Translations under genes and position numbers: made by a program
The notes under the pieces: generated by a model
What the model saw: only the letters and a program-made list of their open reading frames with translations
Databases searched by the model: none
What the model was told of the DNA's origin: nothing
From: Cryptomeria japonica
Taxonomy: Eukaryota; Streptophyta; Pinopsida; Cupressales; Cupressaceae
Length of the DNA stretch: 64,000 nucleotides
Assembly: GCF_030272615.1 (NCBI RefSeq)
Contig: NC_081413.1
Location: 184,185,451-184,249,450 of the forward strand
Direction: 5' to 3'
Part shown: in pieces, positions 22,335 through 34,000 of the stretch
Layout of the letters: every line of letters starts with the position of its first letter
How positions within the stretch are numbered: the stretch's first letter is position 1

Positions 22335-23200
22335 CTAGCTAGGAGGTGAGAAAATGGGAGTGATGGTGACCATGTTCACAAATGGACCATCATCCAAAGG
22401 AGGATCTGATGTAGAGATAAAATTCATCGAATGTGGGGGAAATAGATCAGTGTAGATCTGTAAATCACTATTGGTATTATCAACAAATTTATTTGACTTG
22501 TGCTTCCACTCACTAACTTTAATCACACAACCATCAATGTGGTCTTGGACAACATTCTGAAGACAAAAACATCGCTCAGTGTCATGACTAGGTACGCGAT
22601 GATAATGACAAAATTTTGACCCATTGTACCAACGTGGATAGGGTTTGTTATTGAACAATGATCTAACCTTGGGAAGGGTAATTAGATTGTGTTTTAGAAA
22701 TCATTGCATTATGTTTAAGAGTCATTCAATTTAGTGAAGACTCTATTATGTTGTGATCCTTGTGTAGTAACCATCGGAGGAATAGTCACAACATTAGCTA
22801 TGACTTTGTTCTTCCTGGACCCTTCCATGGACGTGCCTATGAAAGACCCATCATGAGGGTTCAAAGTAGAATCTTTGAATTATGTCATGGTGTGCTGGTA
22901 GTCTATGACTGTGTAACATATATTGGCAAAGTTTTGGTAACGATTAAGAGATAGCTTCTCCCTCAATGCTAGATATAGATTGCCAATTAACATCCTTTGC
23001 AAATTTCTATCTAGCAGGGCAAAGGGGACCTTGGTAGATATTAAATAATGTCTTGAGATAAAATACATGACCTTGTCATTGGGTTTTTTCTTACAGTGAA
23101 CAAGGTTAGCGATAGTGACCCTGCTACCAATGTTAGCCTGAAACCATTTAAGGAAAAGGTCCATAAGCTTGATGAAATAGCTCTGATTCCAGGCAAACAA
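22335..23200 (-). pseudogene. G1 Ty3/gypsy Gag fragment
   Basis: Two - strand frames hold recognisable Gag. 22880-23200 reads LMDLFLKWFQANIGSR, KKKPNDKVMYFISRHY and RNLQRMLIGNLYLALREKL, the pattern of the retrotransposon Gag domain. 22335-22658 reads KFCHYHRVPSHDTERCFCLQN followed by VQDHID, the Cys/His segment typical of gypsy Gag C-termini. A frameshift and several stops lie between them (22659-22879). The N-terminus ends at the C2 insertion. Confidence 0.78.
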
Positions 23201-24598
23201 CTGAGAGAGGGGGATGGGGGTTAATCAGTTGTCACAAAAACTAACATAAATTGAACTTATTCTCAGATCTTATTATTAAGCATGAAATCATGAATCACTA
23301 ACACAACATGAACACACATAACAACAAAAAAATTGACGTGGAAAATCCAATCAAGAGAAAAAACATGGTGGGAACCTACCCACAATATGATGATACTCTG
23401 TTAGAAGTATATGAAATATTACAATGGGGAATGCACATGCATTCAGACACATTGCCTAGAGCTTACTAGTCGAAAACAAGAAATGACTACAACCTAGGGA
23501 AGATGCACTATCTTACAAATAGATTCAGATCACATCCATAAGATCTTGAGATGAGAAAATAACATCTCCTAATGCTTGGTTACAGTTCCAGTTAAGCTCA
23601 TCACAACTTCTTCTCACACTTCTTCTATGCCTCCTAAAGATTAATACATTATTCACTCATCCACAACACGATCAATTACAAAAGATATTACATTTATTTA
23701 TACATGACATCAACCTTGTGAAGATCATCAAGGTCGACTCAACACACACCACCTAATTACAAAAATATAATCACACATGCTACAATATCACATGTGGACC
23801 AAGAAATGTCAGCCAAGACATAGAACAAACCCATATCACATGCCTCAAATGTAAAATACCTCCAAGAATTATGCATCAAACATTTGCAACACGTTACAAG
23901 CATTTGGTCGGCCCCAAATATGAAGAATACTAACACACCAGAGAAAATCATCAATTACATGCACAACAACCAATGCAGACCACCAACACAAAAGGAAAAT
24001 GATCTAGAAACATCCACAAGCATCATGAATGACCACTACAACATCCACAACAACTCAAATTACTAGAATCACATCATCATCATACCAAACTTCAAGAACA
24101 CTAATTGCAATGAATGTCAACTTGGAAAAATCACTTGTGGAGCTCTATACCATGAACCACTTGAATTGAAGATACACATCAACGTCCTAGACATTCCTCC
24201 AAGTCTGCAAGTCAAGATATTGCAATGCAAATCAAAATATTGACATTTTTTCACCACTAAGTAATAGAAAAACCAGCCACAACATAGATATCCATAGCTC
24301 ACACAAATCTTCATGCGGACCTCTAAAAATTGCACTGAATCATCTATACACAATTCTCTACAAAACCTTTAATCCGCAAACTCTAATTATCAACATGCTA
24401 AACAAATCAACTCACTGAACTTACTGCAACACTATCACAGATAGAGAAATATGTTGACATCAATGACAACACATTTCTCAGATATCTCTAAAGCACATAT
24501 TTGTAGCAATCTCCAACAATCTCCCCAAACATCAAACAATCTCCCCCTTTGGCATTGATGGAAACATATGATGTGAAAAAAAATCAATGTCAAAGATG
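23201..24598 (-). mobile_element. C2: truncated copia LTR plus PPT, same broad family as C3/C4
   Basis: The left edge (CTGAGAGAGGGGGATGGGGG) aligns with the LTR ends at 30892 and 36709. The right part carries the interior signature ATCTCCCCCTTTGGCATTGATGG (24539-24561) that also flanks the C4 and C6 LTRs. So it is a - strand 3' LTR with about 40-60 bp of internal sequence. The rest of the element and any target duplication are gone. The first ~20 bp of the LTR are missing. Confidence 0.75.
24510..24560 (-). repeat. Iterated PPT/U3 start motif in C2
   Basis: The + strand shows CAATCTCC-AACA, then AATCTCCCCAAACATCAAACA, then AATCTCCCCCTTTGG: three spaced copies of ATCTCC(CC) next to CAACA/CAAACA. 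On the - strand these are alternative PPT plus TGTT starts. Confidence 0.7.
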
Positions 24599-24619
24599 AC
24601 TACCCAAGGACTATCAGTA

Positions 24620-24846
24620 TCACTCAAACGGCCACCTGCAAACTATCAGATTCATTAGACACTAGCACGCTGCGCTAGTGTCTTGAGGATGACAACTCGA
24701 CAGAGGTGGTAATATTCCAGTCTGGAGCTGACAAAGTGATCTAGGTGGGAAAAAAGACAAAAGAGATGATACATGACCTCTGATGATGTGGAGGAAGGCA
24801 CCATTTGCTATGCTAAATTGTACAAGGTGTGATTTTTGATGTTACA
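24620..24846 (-). repeat. G1 5' LTR, outer end only
   Basis: Aligns with 18880-19108 (CTAGCACG..., ATATTCCAGTCTGGAGCT, GATGTGGAGGAAGG, TTGTACAAGGTGTGATTTTT). The rest of this LTR is replaced by C2. Confidence 0.78.
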
Positions 24847-25029
24847 CAAACTTAGCTATTTTGCTAAAAAATTTACCCAAAGAAAAAATGGAAGCACTCA
24901 TTTAGCCTTTATTAAAGATGAACATTTGATAACATACATATTCATGCTCATTTTTCATTGTCAAGGGTTTCAAACTCATCAAGAACTATTGATACTTTCC
25001 CTAGGAACAAGAACCTATGATAGGTTCTC
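24847..25029. other. Unassigned flank, insertion target of C7
   Basis: About 180 bp of AT-rich DNA continuing at 26158 beyond the solo LTR. I see no gene or element motif. Confidence 0.6.
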
Positions 25030-26152
25030 TGTTGGCTTGATGATGATTGTAATGAATAACTTCATCATATGTTGTCATTGATGAAACACATACACACACA
25101 TATGTTCATATTGTCTATCGGTGTGACTTCAAAGTTGTTTATATTACAACCAGTATACTAGAGGTTTATATCTAACTAGTACATGGTGACAACCGATATA
25201 TACATGAAAACAACCAGTGGTTATACATAACTCAACATCAACCTGAAGATCTAGCAGAGATTATCAAAGGAACATCAAAGGATAAACAATTTATATGTTT
25301 AACTCCAACCGATATTGCTTGTTCCAACCGATATTCATTGATTATGTGATGAGTTATCACTAGTCGTGATGAGTTATCCATACCGACAATTTTTGGTGAT
25401 ATTTTTGTGATGAGTTATGATTGTTTGACCAGATACACTTCACCTAGGAAATTGTGATATGATTTCTAGAGGCCGACATGAAATCTAAATGTCTATATAT
25501 TGACATCACAATGAATTATTTTGTTTGAGCGAAGGAGATATGTTATGTGATGATTTGATGCGAAGGCAGAAGTGTTAAGTTGCAGAGTATGATGGTAATG
25601 AAGTGTTGAGTGCACAGAAGAGGATCTATACAAGAAAGTTGTGCTACTACTAGATCATACCACCTGTTATTTTATAATCATTGCAACAATCAAATCCCCT
25701 ATCTGGGTAAGCTCTAACAAGCTTCATTGTACAAATCCTCTAACCAAGTGATCTATTAGTTTGGATTCAGAAATCCTCTACTGAGGTTACTTTTTACAGG
25801 GTACTACCTTTTACAGGGTATAGCTTTTAACTAAGCTTTGGGATCTTTAACAGGATTCGCTCCTAGCATAGCAACCTATTGTAGACCTTAACCGGTCAGT
25901 TATCTATTACTGCAGATAGTTAACTTGTGAGTCCCATCTCACCGTGGTTTTTACCTATTTGGGTTTTCCATGTATAAACACTTGTGTTATGGTGGATGTT
26001 TTACTTATTATGGATGTTGTTATATCATTTTGGATTACATGCATATTTTTTAACAAACTTGTTAAGTATATCTACCGGTCAGTGTTTAAAGTAGTATTGT
26101 TTTTGGTGGCATTGATTCACCCCCCTCCTCTCAGTGCTTTACAAGTCCATCA
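25030..26152 (+). repeat. C7: solo LTR of the C6 family (1123 bp)
   Basis: Starts TGTTGGCTTGATGATGATTG and ends ACAAGTCCATCA, as the C6 LTRs do on the other strand. Perfect target duplications TTCTC flank it (25025-25029, 26153-26157). There is no PBS, PPT or coding DNA beside it, as expected after recombination between two LTRs of one copy. Confidence 0.93.
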
Positions 26153-26576
26153 TTCTCAAGTTTCTTGAAGCACCCAAACCTCTAACTTATTTATAGTATA
26201 ATGGAAAAGCTTCAATTTGTCAAAACTTCTATAATATTTATCCAACTTTCTTCGGACTTGAAATGGATAATACCCATTTGAGCATTCTAAAAAATAGGAA
26301 CCTTTTTAAACTTTACATATTTTTTTAGAAATATGAAATTAGGGTACTTTGTCAAGGCCAATCAACAACTTACAAAATAATCACCCAAAGGAGAGCCTTC
26401 ACAAGTTGAAACTCCACCAAGATGTAGGAAAAAGAGGTGTGAGAAATTTTTATATTAGTAGTGTCAACTATAAAAAAAATAACTAAGTGCATTGTCAATT
26501 GATTCAAAGTGCAATTTGCACCAAAAATATAGGGGTGGATAAGGTAGTCAAACCCAAACTAATAAAATATCAATAT
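26153..26576. other. Unassigned flank between C7 and C3
   Basis: About 420 bp of AT-rich DNA. No frame or element signature. It ends with AATAT (26572-26576), the C3 target site. Confidence 0.6.
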
Positions 26577-27825
26577 TGTTGGAGATTGTTGGATATGGTT
26601 GGTCATTGTTGCTGCTAGGATATGTTGTTGTCATTGATGTCAACATAATCCTGTGATTTATTCTGGTGTGATTGGGAAGATTTTCTGATCCGGTTTGCAG
26701 TTCTTTGTTTTACCGAACTCTTTCGGTATTTCCTCTGGTATATTCCGGTGTGATTAGATTTAGTGATGAGCCTTTGGGATATTGTTTTGGTTGGTCTTGT
26801 GTATCTTCATTTCAGATAGTTCTTAATTTGGTGTTCAACAATTTATCTTTCTTCGTGACAGTTGTTGATTGATTGTGTTCTTGAGCTTCTAGACGTTGGC
26901 AGATGAAGATTTGAAAAGTGGTGTTGGTGTAGCTATTCTAGATGATTCTAACGTTCTTGCTGGTGTTTCCTAGTCATGTCCTATTTTTTTTGGCGATACA
27001 CAATGATTGTTATGTGATTTATTGGTGGTTTTCATCAACTGATATTGACTTTCATGTTATGTAGTATTTCTGGTGGTGTAGTGTGTTGCGGTTGATCTTG
27101 GCGTGATTTTCGGTGGAGTGGATCGTTTGGGAATTTGAATTAGGTCCATGTTATATAATGTTAATCATTATATTGGCCTGGTGGTCGATCTTTGTATCAT
27201 GTGATGTAATTTTATAATTGAGGGTTGAGGGTTTAGCCGACCTTGTTATCAAGGTTGATGAATTGTATATATATGTGAGTTATTCATGTATTTTGGATGT
27301 CGATGTTGTGTTTGCATTATCAGAGAGAGGTGTATGTGTGAACAAGTGATTTATCTTTCAGTGTTGAGTTTGAGGTGAGATTGGTGTTGCAGGGAAGACA
27401 TTTGTGCTTAACCGGAACTGTAATCAGACATTTGGAGATGTTATCCTTTCAATTCACTTCTTCCAAATTGTAGTCTGAATCTTATTGTAAGTCAATGAGA
27501 CTTCCTTGAGGGTTGTAGCCTTCTGGGCAAATATATTTTGAGCAGTAAGCTCTAGGTAGTGTTCCCGAATGCATGTGCATTCCCCATTGTAATATTTTCA
27601 CATACTACTGCAGAGTATCATCTTACTATGGGTAGGTTCCCACCGTGGTTTTTTCCTTAACCGAGTTTTCCACATCAAGAATCTTGGTGTTGTGTGTTGT
27701 GCTATTAATTTGCTTATCTATTTATTGTTGTAGTTTGGTAGATTTGTTATTGTGCTTAAAATTTGATATTTTGGTGTAGACTGATTCACCCCCCCTCTCA
27801 GTCTTCCTTCTTGATGCTGCTAACA
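26577..27825 (+). repeat. C3 5' LTR (1249 bp)
   Basis: Starts TGTTGGAGATTGTTGG, where the start motif is doubled, and ends GCTGCTAACA. It contains the palindrome ACCGAACTCTTTCGGT at 26712-26727. Confidence 0.93.
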
Positions 27826-27827
27826 AT

Positions 27828-27838
27828 TGGTATCAGAG
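27828..27838 (+). promoter_or_regulatory. C3 primer binding site, initiator tRNA-Met
   Basis: TGGTATCAGAG two bases after the LTR end, the typical copia arrangement. Confidence 0.92.
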
Positions 27839-28060
27839 GTAGATCCTTCGAAAGAAGCTTAATCGCTTGAGGAGATACATGATGGCAGCTCAAGGTATTC
27901 TTTTCAAGAAGGACAGATTGACGTTTGATGGAAACACCTATACTATATGGAAGAACTAGATGGAGATGAATTTGAAATGTCTTGGAGAAGATTAATGGAA
28001 GATTACAAATAATCCCTATGTTGTTCCTTAGAATGAACCATCTACTCCGGATGAGGTTAA

Positions 28061-28120
28061 GGAAGTAGAATATAACATCAGAGCGAAGGAAGCAGAATAT
28101 AACATCAGAGCGAAGGAAGC
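28061..28120 (+). repeat. 30-bp in-frame tandem duplication in C3 gag
   Basis: Two adjacent copies of a unit encoding about EYNIRAKEA. C4 has a single copy (EYNIKVKEE) at the equivalent place. Confidence 0.85.
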
Positions 28121-28552
28121 ATTTCTTAGTGCCCTAATTGATTCAGAGATGATAAATGTTATGGGACTTTAGGGAGAAGCTTGAGATCCTATATGAAGAT
28201 GATAAACAGGTGAAAGTTGCTAAGTTGCAGAGCTTGAAAGGGAAATATGAGGACATACATTCTTTTATGGCAAAGGTGAATGAATCAGATGTGCTGGTGG
28301 AAGCATTGAGGAAGATGAAATTGTTGCTAAAGTGCTGAGATCTTTGCCTCTTGCTTATAAACATAAGGTTGCTGCTATTGATGAGATCCAGAGTGTGACT
28401 ACAGTGACAAGATATATGTTGGTTGGAAAGCTTGTTGCATTTGAGTTCAGTGAGTTTGGAGAATCACATGGAAAGTTTGAGACAAGATTTAGAGAATCTA
28501 TGTTTGTATTCGATAAGAAGAAGTATGATCCTGATGAGTGCAAAATATCTAG

Positions 28553-28556
<4 letters not shown>

Positions 28557-28584
<28 letters not shown>
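28557..28584 (+). repeat. (GA)n microsatellite inside C3 gag
   Basis: About 14 GA units reading as Glu-Arg repeats. C4 has a shorter run here, so it expanded after the copies separated. Confidence 0.85.
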
Positions 28585-28589
<5 letters not shown>

Positions 28590-28970
28590 ATGAGCTTGAA
28601 GCATTGATTGCTTGGAGATTGCTTAAAGGTGTGGGTAAGTATGATGGAAATTTGCCTTTGAAATGTTTCTCTTGTAATAAGATAGGACATTTTGCTTCTA
28701 GATGCTCAGAGATAATGGCTAAGTATGAAAGGCATGATAAGTTTGATAAGAATGATAGGAATGATAGATATGAGAAGCATGAGAAGTATGATAAGCCTTA
28801 TAAGTCTTATCAGAAGTTTAGGAACCAGAAGAACTATTATAATGATGCAAATGAAGGTGTTACAGATGGTGAATCAGAAGGAGATGAAGTTGTGTTTATT
28901 GCCATTAAAGAAGATAGACTTGTACCTATTGATTCCACTAATTGTTTTGTTGAGGAGAAAGCTTTGGCTA

Positions 28971-29206
28971 CTAAGGTAGAAGAAAAGGATGAATGGGTGA
29001 TTAACAATGGTTGTTCACATCATATGACTAGTGATAAAAGAAAATTTGTAAGCATGGAAAGGTATGATGGTGGAATAGTTAGATTTGGAGATGACAAAGC
29101 TTGTGTAATCTGTGGGAGAGGTTTTATTTCTTTTGACGGTAAGCATAACACTCATGATGTCTTGTATGTTGAAGGTTTGAAGCATAATATTTTGAGTGTT
29201 GGATAG
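28971..29206 (+). pseudogene. C3 protease with mutated active site
   Basis: Reads EWVINNGCSHHMTSDKRKF, where the expected D-S-G-C is N-N-G-C: the catalytic Asp has become Asn (GAT to AAT, a G-to-A change). The rest (RFGDDKACVICGRG, DVLYVEGLKHNILSVG) is intact up to a CAG-to-TAG stop at 29204-29206. The C4 copy keeps the Asp. Confidence 0.85.
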
Positions 29207-30496
29207 ATGGTTGATAAAGGTTATGATATACAATTCAAGAATGGTAAATGCAAGATCTTGAATGCCTCCGGTATAGAGATTGCATTTGGGAATAAGATTG
29301 AAGGTAATATTTTTCATTTGTATGTTGGTGAGAAAAATTGCTTAATTGCTAAGATTAATGAGATTTGGTTGTGGCATAGGAGGATGTGTCATGTAAACTT
29401 TGATTCAATGATTAAGATTTGTTCTACACAAGCTGTTAGTGATATACTTAAGATTGTTAAGCCTGCTAATTTAATATGTAAGGAATGTCAATTGGGTAAG
29501 CAAATAAGAATTTATTTCAAGAGAAAATAGTATACATTTGATGGACTGCTAGATCTTGTGCATACTGACCTATGTGGACCTATAAATATTAGAAGTGTGT
29601 ACGGTGATAGATATTTTATGTTGTTAATTGATGACTATTCCAGGATGATGTGGGTTGTCTTTTTGAAGGAGAAATCAGAAGCATTGGAAAAATTCAAGAT
29701 ATTCAAAGCAAAGGTGGAAACTAAATTTGGATTAAAGGTGAAATGTCCGAGATCTGATAGAGGTGGAGAATTCTATTTTGGTGAGTTCAACTTATTCTGT
29801 GAGATGCATGTAACTAGAAGACAATTATATGCTCCTAGAACCCCTCAGCAAAATGGAGTTGTTGAAAGGAAGAACAAAATTGTTTTGGATGTTGCAAGGG
29901 CTATGTTGATTGAAGGAAATGTTCTAAAGATTTACTGAAGAGAAGACATTAGCACTGTTGTTTACACATTCAACAAAGTTCATATCAAAGGTGATACTAG
30001 TAAGACTCCTTATGAGCTTTGGTTTGGTCATGTTCCTACTTTAAGATATTTCAGAGTATTTGGTAGAAAATGTTATATCAAGAGAGATAAGGATATAGGA
30101 AAGTTTGATGCTAGAAGTGATGAAGGTATCTTCTTGGGATATTCAGCTAAGAGAAAAGCCTACCGGTGATATAATAAGAGACCGAGAAAGATAGTTGAAA
30201 GTGAAAATGTGAAGGTAGATGAGAACCTTGGGAAGTAGATCAGAGCATACAGTTATGATGATGGTCAACATGTTGTTTTGACTCCTATTCAGCCTAAAGA
30301 ACCTAAGAAAAATGATCCGATAGAGACTGTTAATCTGGATGTTGTTGCTGTCGATGAAGATGTTCAGGAACCTGAGAATCATAATAGAAGGAAGACTCCG
30401 AGGTATGTAAGATTGAATCATTTTGAAAATCATATTATTGGTGATAAGAATAAAGGTGTGATGACTAGAAGAAGGTTAGTTGTTGAAGAAGTATGA
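29207..30496 (+). pseudogene. C3 GAG-pre-integrase and integrase
   Basis: Contains WLWHRRMCHVNFDSM with LICKECQLGK (zinc-binding part), then a stop, then LLDLVHTDLCGP (first Asp), PRSDRGGEFYFGEF (second Asp) and TPQQNGVVERKNK (third catalytic Glu). Stops interrupt it near 29528, 29937, 30166 and 30236, several being Trp-to-stop changes. The C-terminal linker (KTPRYVRLNHFENH, KGVMTRRRLVVEE) leads into RT. Confidence 0.88.
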
Positions 30497-30867
30497 TTGA
30501 TTTCTAAAGTTGACACTAAAGATGTTTCTGAAGCTTGTAAAGATGAAAGTTGGACGAGAGTTATGGAAGAAGATCTAGATCAAATTGAAAAGAATAACAC
30601 CTGGGAACTTGTGCCTAGACGTAAGGACAAGAATGTTATTGGTACTAAATGGGTATTCAGAAATAAGCTAAATGAAGCTGGTGAAGTTGTAAGAAATAAA
30701 GCTAGACTGGTCTGCAAAGGGTATTCACAACAAGAGGGAATTGATTATGAGGAGACTTTTTATCTAGTTGCTAGACTTGAAGTTGTTAGACTATTGCTTG
30801 CTTATAAAGATTTCAAGGTATATCAAATGGATGTCAAATCAACCTTTTTAAATGGTGATCTAGATGA
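30497..30867 (+). pseudogene. C3 reverse transcriptase, N-terminal part
   Basis: Reads [55 protein letters not shown] and [14 protein letters not shown], which includes the first palm Asp. It stops at the C4 LTR; the codons after 30867 are C4 sequence. RT continues at 37957. Confidence 0.9.
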
Positions 30868-32130
30868 TGTTAGCAACAATCAAGAAGGAAGACTGAGAGG
30901 GAGGGGGTAGGGGTGAATCAGTCTTCACCAAATCAAAGAAAATTAAACTTTAAAACATAAACTGATAGATTGCAGTAATAACATATAAGAAAATTAACAA
31001 CACAACGCACAACACCAATATTTTGCCGTGGAAAACCCGGTTAAGGGAAAAACCATGGTGGAAACCTACCCACAGTATGATGATACTCTGTAGTAGTATG
31101 TGAAAATATTACAATGGGGAATGCACCTGCATTCAAGCACACTTCCTAGAGCTCACCGCTCAAAAGATATATGCCTGGAAGGCTACAACCCTCAAGGAAG
31201 TCTCACTAACTTACAATATGGTTCAGACTACAATCCAGAAGGAATGAACTACAATGATAGCTTCTACAAATGCCCGACGATGGTTCTAGTTAAGCATAGT
31301 TGTTTGCCCTGCAACACAAATATCACCTCAACACTTCACCGAATGATAAATATTTTGTTCACACAATCACCTCTCTCTGATAATGTAGACATAATACTGA
31401 CACCTAAATTACATAAGCATTTCATCTATATATACAAATCGTCAACTTTGATAACAAGGTTGGCTAAACCCTCAACCCTCATCTTACAGTTACAAAAATT
31501 ACATTGCACGATACAAATATCGACCACCTGACCAATATTATGATTTACATTACATAGCATGGACCTAATTCAAATTCCCAAATGATTACATGCACCAGAA
31601 ATCCCACCAAGATCAACCGCAACATGCTACACCACCAGAAATATCGCATAACACGAAAATCATCACCACTTCATAGAAATCACCAAAAACTCGCACAACA
31701 ATCAATGCAGATCACCAAAAAAAATAGGACATGACTAGGAAACACTAGCAACCACATTAGAATCATCTGGAACAATTGCACCAACACCTCTTTTTTAATC
31801 TTCATCGGTCAACGTTTCAATGCCGAAGAACACAACCAATCAACAACTGTCAGGAGAAAAGATAACTTGTGAAGCACAAAATCATAAACCATCTGAAATG
31901 AAGATACACGAGATCATCCCAAACAATATCCCAAAGTCTCAACACAAGATTTGATCACACTAGAATATATCGAAGGAAATACCAGATAATGCAAAATAGT
32001 GATCAGCAAAACCAAACTACAAAATTGGATCAAAACTCTTCCCAAACTCATGAGAATAACTCATAGGAATATGTTGACATCAATGACAACAACATATCCT
32101 AGCAAAAACAATGATCAACTAAATCTAACA
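30868..32130 (-). repeat. C4 3' LTR
   Basis: On the + strand from TGTTAGCAACAATCAAGAAGG to AAATCTAACA. The PPT follows directly at 32131. Confidence 0.93.
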
Positions 32131-32270
32131 ATCTCCCCCTTTGGCATTGATGGCAGCTTATGAATGTGAAAAACAATCAATGCAAAGAAAGAAGATATCA
32201 CCAACAAACTCCCCCTAAGATCAAGATAGATAAAGAAGTTTTTCACATGATCTCTCTCCCCCTTTGACAA
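32131..32270 (-). promoter_or_regulatory. C4 PPT and two further PPT-like tracts
   Basis: - strand tracts AAAGGGGGAGAT (32131-32142), TTAGGGGGAGTT (about 32207-32218) and TCAAAGGGGGAGAG (about 32254-32267). The first abuts the LTR and is the functional candidate. Confidence 0.8.
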
Positions 32271-33256
32271 AAATGCCAAAGATCTCAAAAGAAAAAGAAA
32301 ACCAAACTTTGAATACAAATCATGAATCTCTTTCCTTGGGATACACAACCAAATCAACATACTACTCTAACAGAGGAGCAACACCAACTCATCAATCCAA
32401 AAAAAAGAATAAGGCTCTAAATTCCTCCAGATCGATGCAACTTAATGCATCTAATTCTCATCAGAAGGGGTGGATACCACTAACTTGTCTCTCAAATAGA
32501 CAAATGTATCTGTGGGTAAAGGCTTAGTGAAAATATCAACAATTTTTTCCTTAGTAGATACATATTCAGCTTCACCCTATGTTCACTGACTTGCTCTCTC
32601 AAGTAATTATATTTAATTGATATATTCTTAGTCTTTGAATGTTGCACTATATTCTTTGACATGTTTATAGAATTGAAATTATCACAGTATATAACATTAG
32701 GCTCTTCATAAATAACTCTTATATCTTTCAACATTTGCTTCATCTGAACTATCTGAGTGCAATTACTAGCAGCAACAATGTACTCAACTTCAACAGTAGA
32801 TAAAGATATTGAATCTTGTTTCTTGCTAGCCCATGAAACCAACTTCTTACCTAAAAAGAATGCTCCATCGGTAGTACTCTTCTGGTCATCAACATCATCA
32901 ACCCAATCTGCATCAGTGTAAGCACACAACATGAAATCATCATTCTTTGGATACGATAAACCACAATCCTTAGTTCCCTTTAGATATTTGAATATTATTT
33001 TAACATCAATGATATGACTCTCCTTCGGATTAGCTTGATATCTAGTAGCCATACACATAGCATGCATAATGTCAGGCTAGTCTGAGTAAGATATAACAGT
33101 CCACCAACCATAGATAGCCTTAGGAGATTCATCATTTTTAGAAAATTTACAACCAGACACCATAGGAGTTCCACCCGGTTTGGAATCATCTAATCCAAAC
33201 TTCTTCAATAGTTCCTTTACATACTTAGTTTGAGATATAAAGATACCTTTTCTTGT
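32271..33256 (-). pseudogene. C4 RNase H and C-terminal RT
   Basis: RNase H motifs on the - strand: FMLCAYTDADWVDDVDDQKS, LVSWASKKQDSISLSTVE, YCDNFNSINMSK and KTKNISIKYNYLREQVSE. A frameshift near the end turns the usual EYVSTKEQ-type tail into unrelated residues. The RT-to-RNase H connection is frameshifted near 33067-33190. Confidence 0.88.
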
Positions 33257-33990
33257 CTATGCAATCTGCAAACCTAAGAAAAATTTCATCTCACCAATCA
33301 TAGACATCTCAAATTCTTTTTGCATATCACCGATAAACTTCATACTCATATCATCATCACCACCAAAGATAATGTCATCAAAAAAGATTTCAACAATCAA
33401 AATGTTATCATTTTCAATCTTTAAGAACATATTACTATCAGCAACACCTTTGATAAATCCTAATTTTATCAAGTATTTGTCTAATCTAGCATACCAGTCT
33501 CTAGGAGCTTGTTTCAATCCATAAAGTGCTTTCTTCAACTTACATACCATGTCTCCATCATCTGAGAATGAAAATCCATCAGGTTGTTCAATGTAAACTT
33601 TTTCTTCTAGATCACCATTCAAAAATGTAGATTTGACATCCATCTAATATACCTTTAAATCTTTATAAGCAACATAAGTAAGCAACAATCTAACAACTTC
33701 AATTTTGGAAACCAGAGAAAAAGTTTCTTCATAATCAATCCCTTCTTGTTGTTAATATCCTTTGCAGACCAATCTCAATTTATTTCTGACTACTTCACCG
33801 ACTTCATTCAATTTGTTCCTAAAACCCCATTTAGTACCAATAACATTTTTGTCCTTAGGTCTAGGTACAAGTTCCCAAGTGTTGTTATTTTCAATGTGAT
33901 CTAACTCTTCTTCCATGGCTCTTATCTAGTTATCATCTTTACATGCTTCAACAACATATTTAGTTTCAACTTTAGAAATCAAACATACTT
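33257..33990 (-). pseudogene. C4 reverse transcriptase
   Basis: Upstream blocks ([44 protein letters not shown]) lie in 33660-33990 with stops near 33643 and 33755. Then come [39 protein letters not shown] and the catalytic box VEIFFDDIIFGG, followed by MIGEMKFFLGLQIA. The box has F-F-D-D where most copia RTs have Y-V-D-D. C3 has F-I-D-D at the same place, so the change is partly shared by the family. Confidence 0.9.
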
Positions 33991-34000
33991 CTTTTGCAGC

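Larger units (their letters stand above)
17935..24846 (-). mobile_element. G1: Ty3/gypsy remnant with gag and protease but no RT or integrase
   Basis: From right to left on the - strand: an LTR end (24620-24846), the C2 insertion, gag, protease, an unknown 367-codon frame, a non-coding tail, a PPT and an LTR (18436-19108, possibly extending left to 17935). The two LTR pieces match around ATATTCCAGTCTGGAGCT and the block AATTGTACAAGGTGTGATTTTT. No RT, RNase H or integrase motif occurs between protease and LTR. No target duplication is found; C2 and deletion have removed the PBS region. Confidence 0.75.
27879..28970 (+). pseudogene. C3 Gag
   Basis: Begins MMAAQGILFKKDRLTFDG, continues YTIWKN, then has stops near 27958, 27993 and 28031 and a further break near 28170. 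KVAKLQSLKGKYE, LRSLPLAYKHKVAAIDEIQ and LVGKLVAFEFSEFGE are typical of the copia UBN2-type Gag. A GA microsatellite sits in the frame at about 28557-28584. The knuckle CFSCNKIGHFASRC is near 28661-28705, followed by an Asp/Lys/Tyr-rich tract. Gag forms the particle and binds RNA. Confidence 0.88.

Noticed and set aside
23180-23191. GCTCTGATTCCA read as a PBS for C2
   Set aside because: C2's orientation fits, but the sequence lies inside the G1 gag frame (AWNQSYF) and no copia leader follows; probably coincidence.
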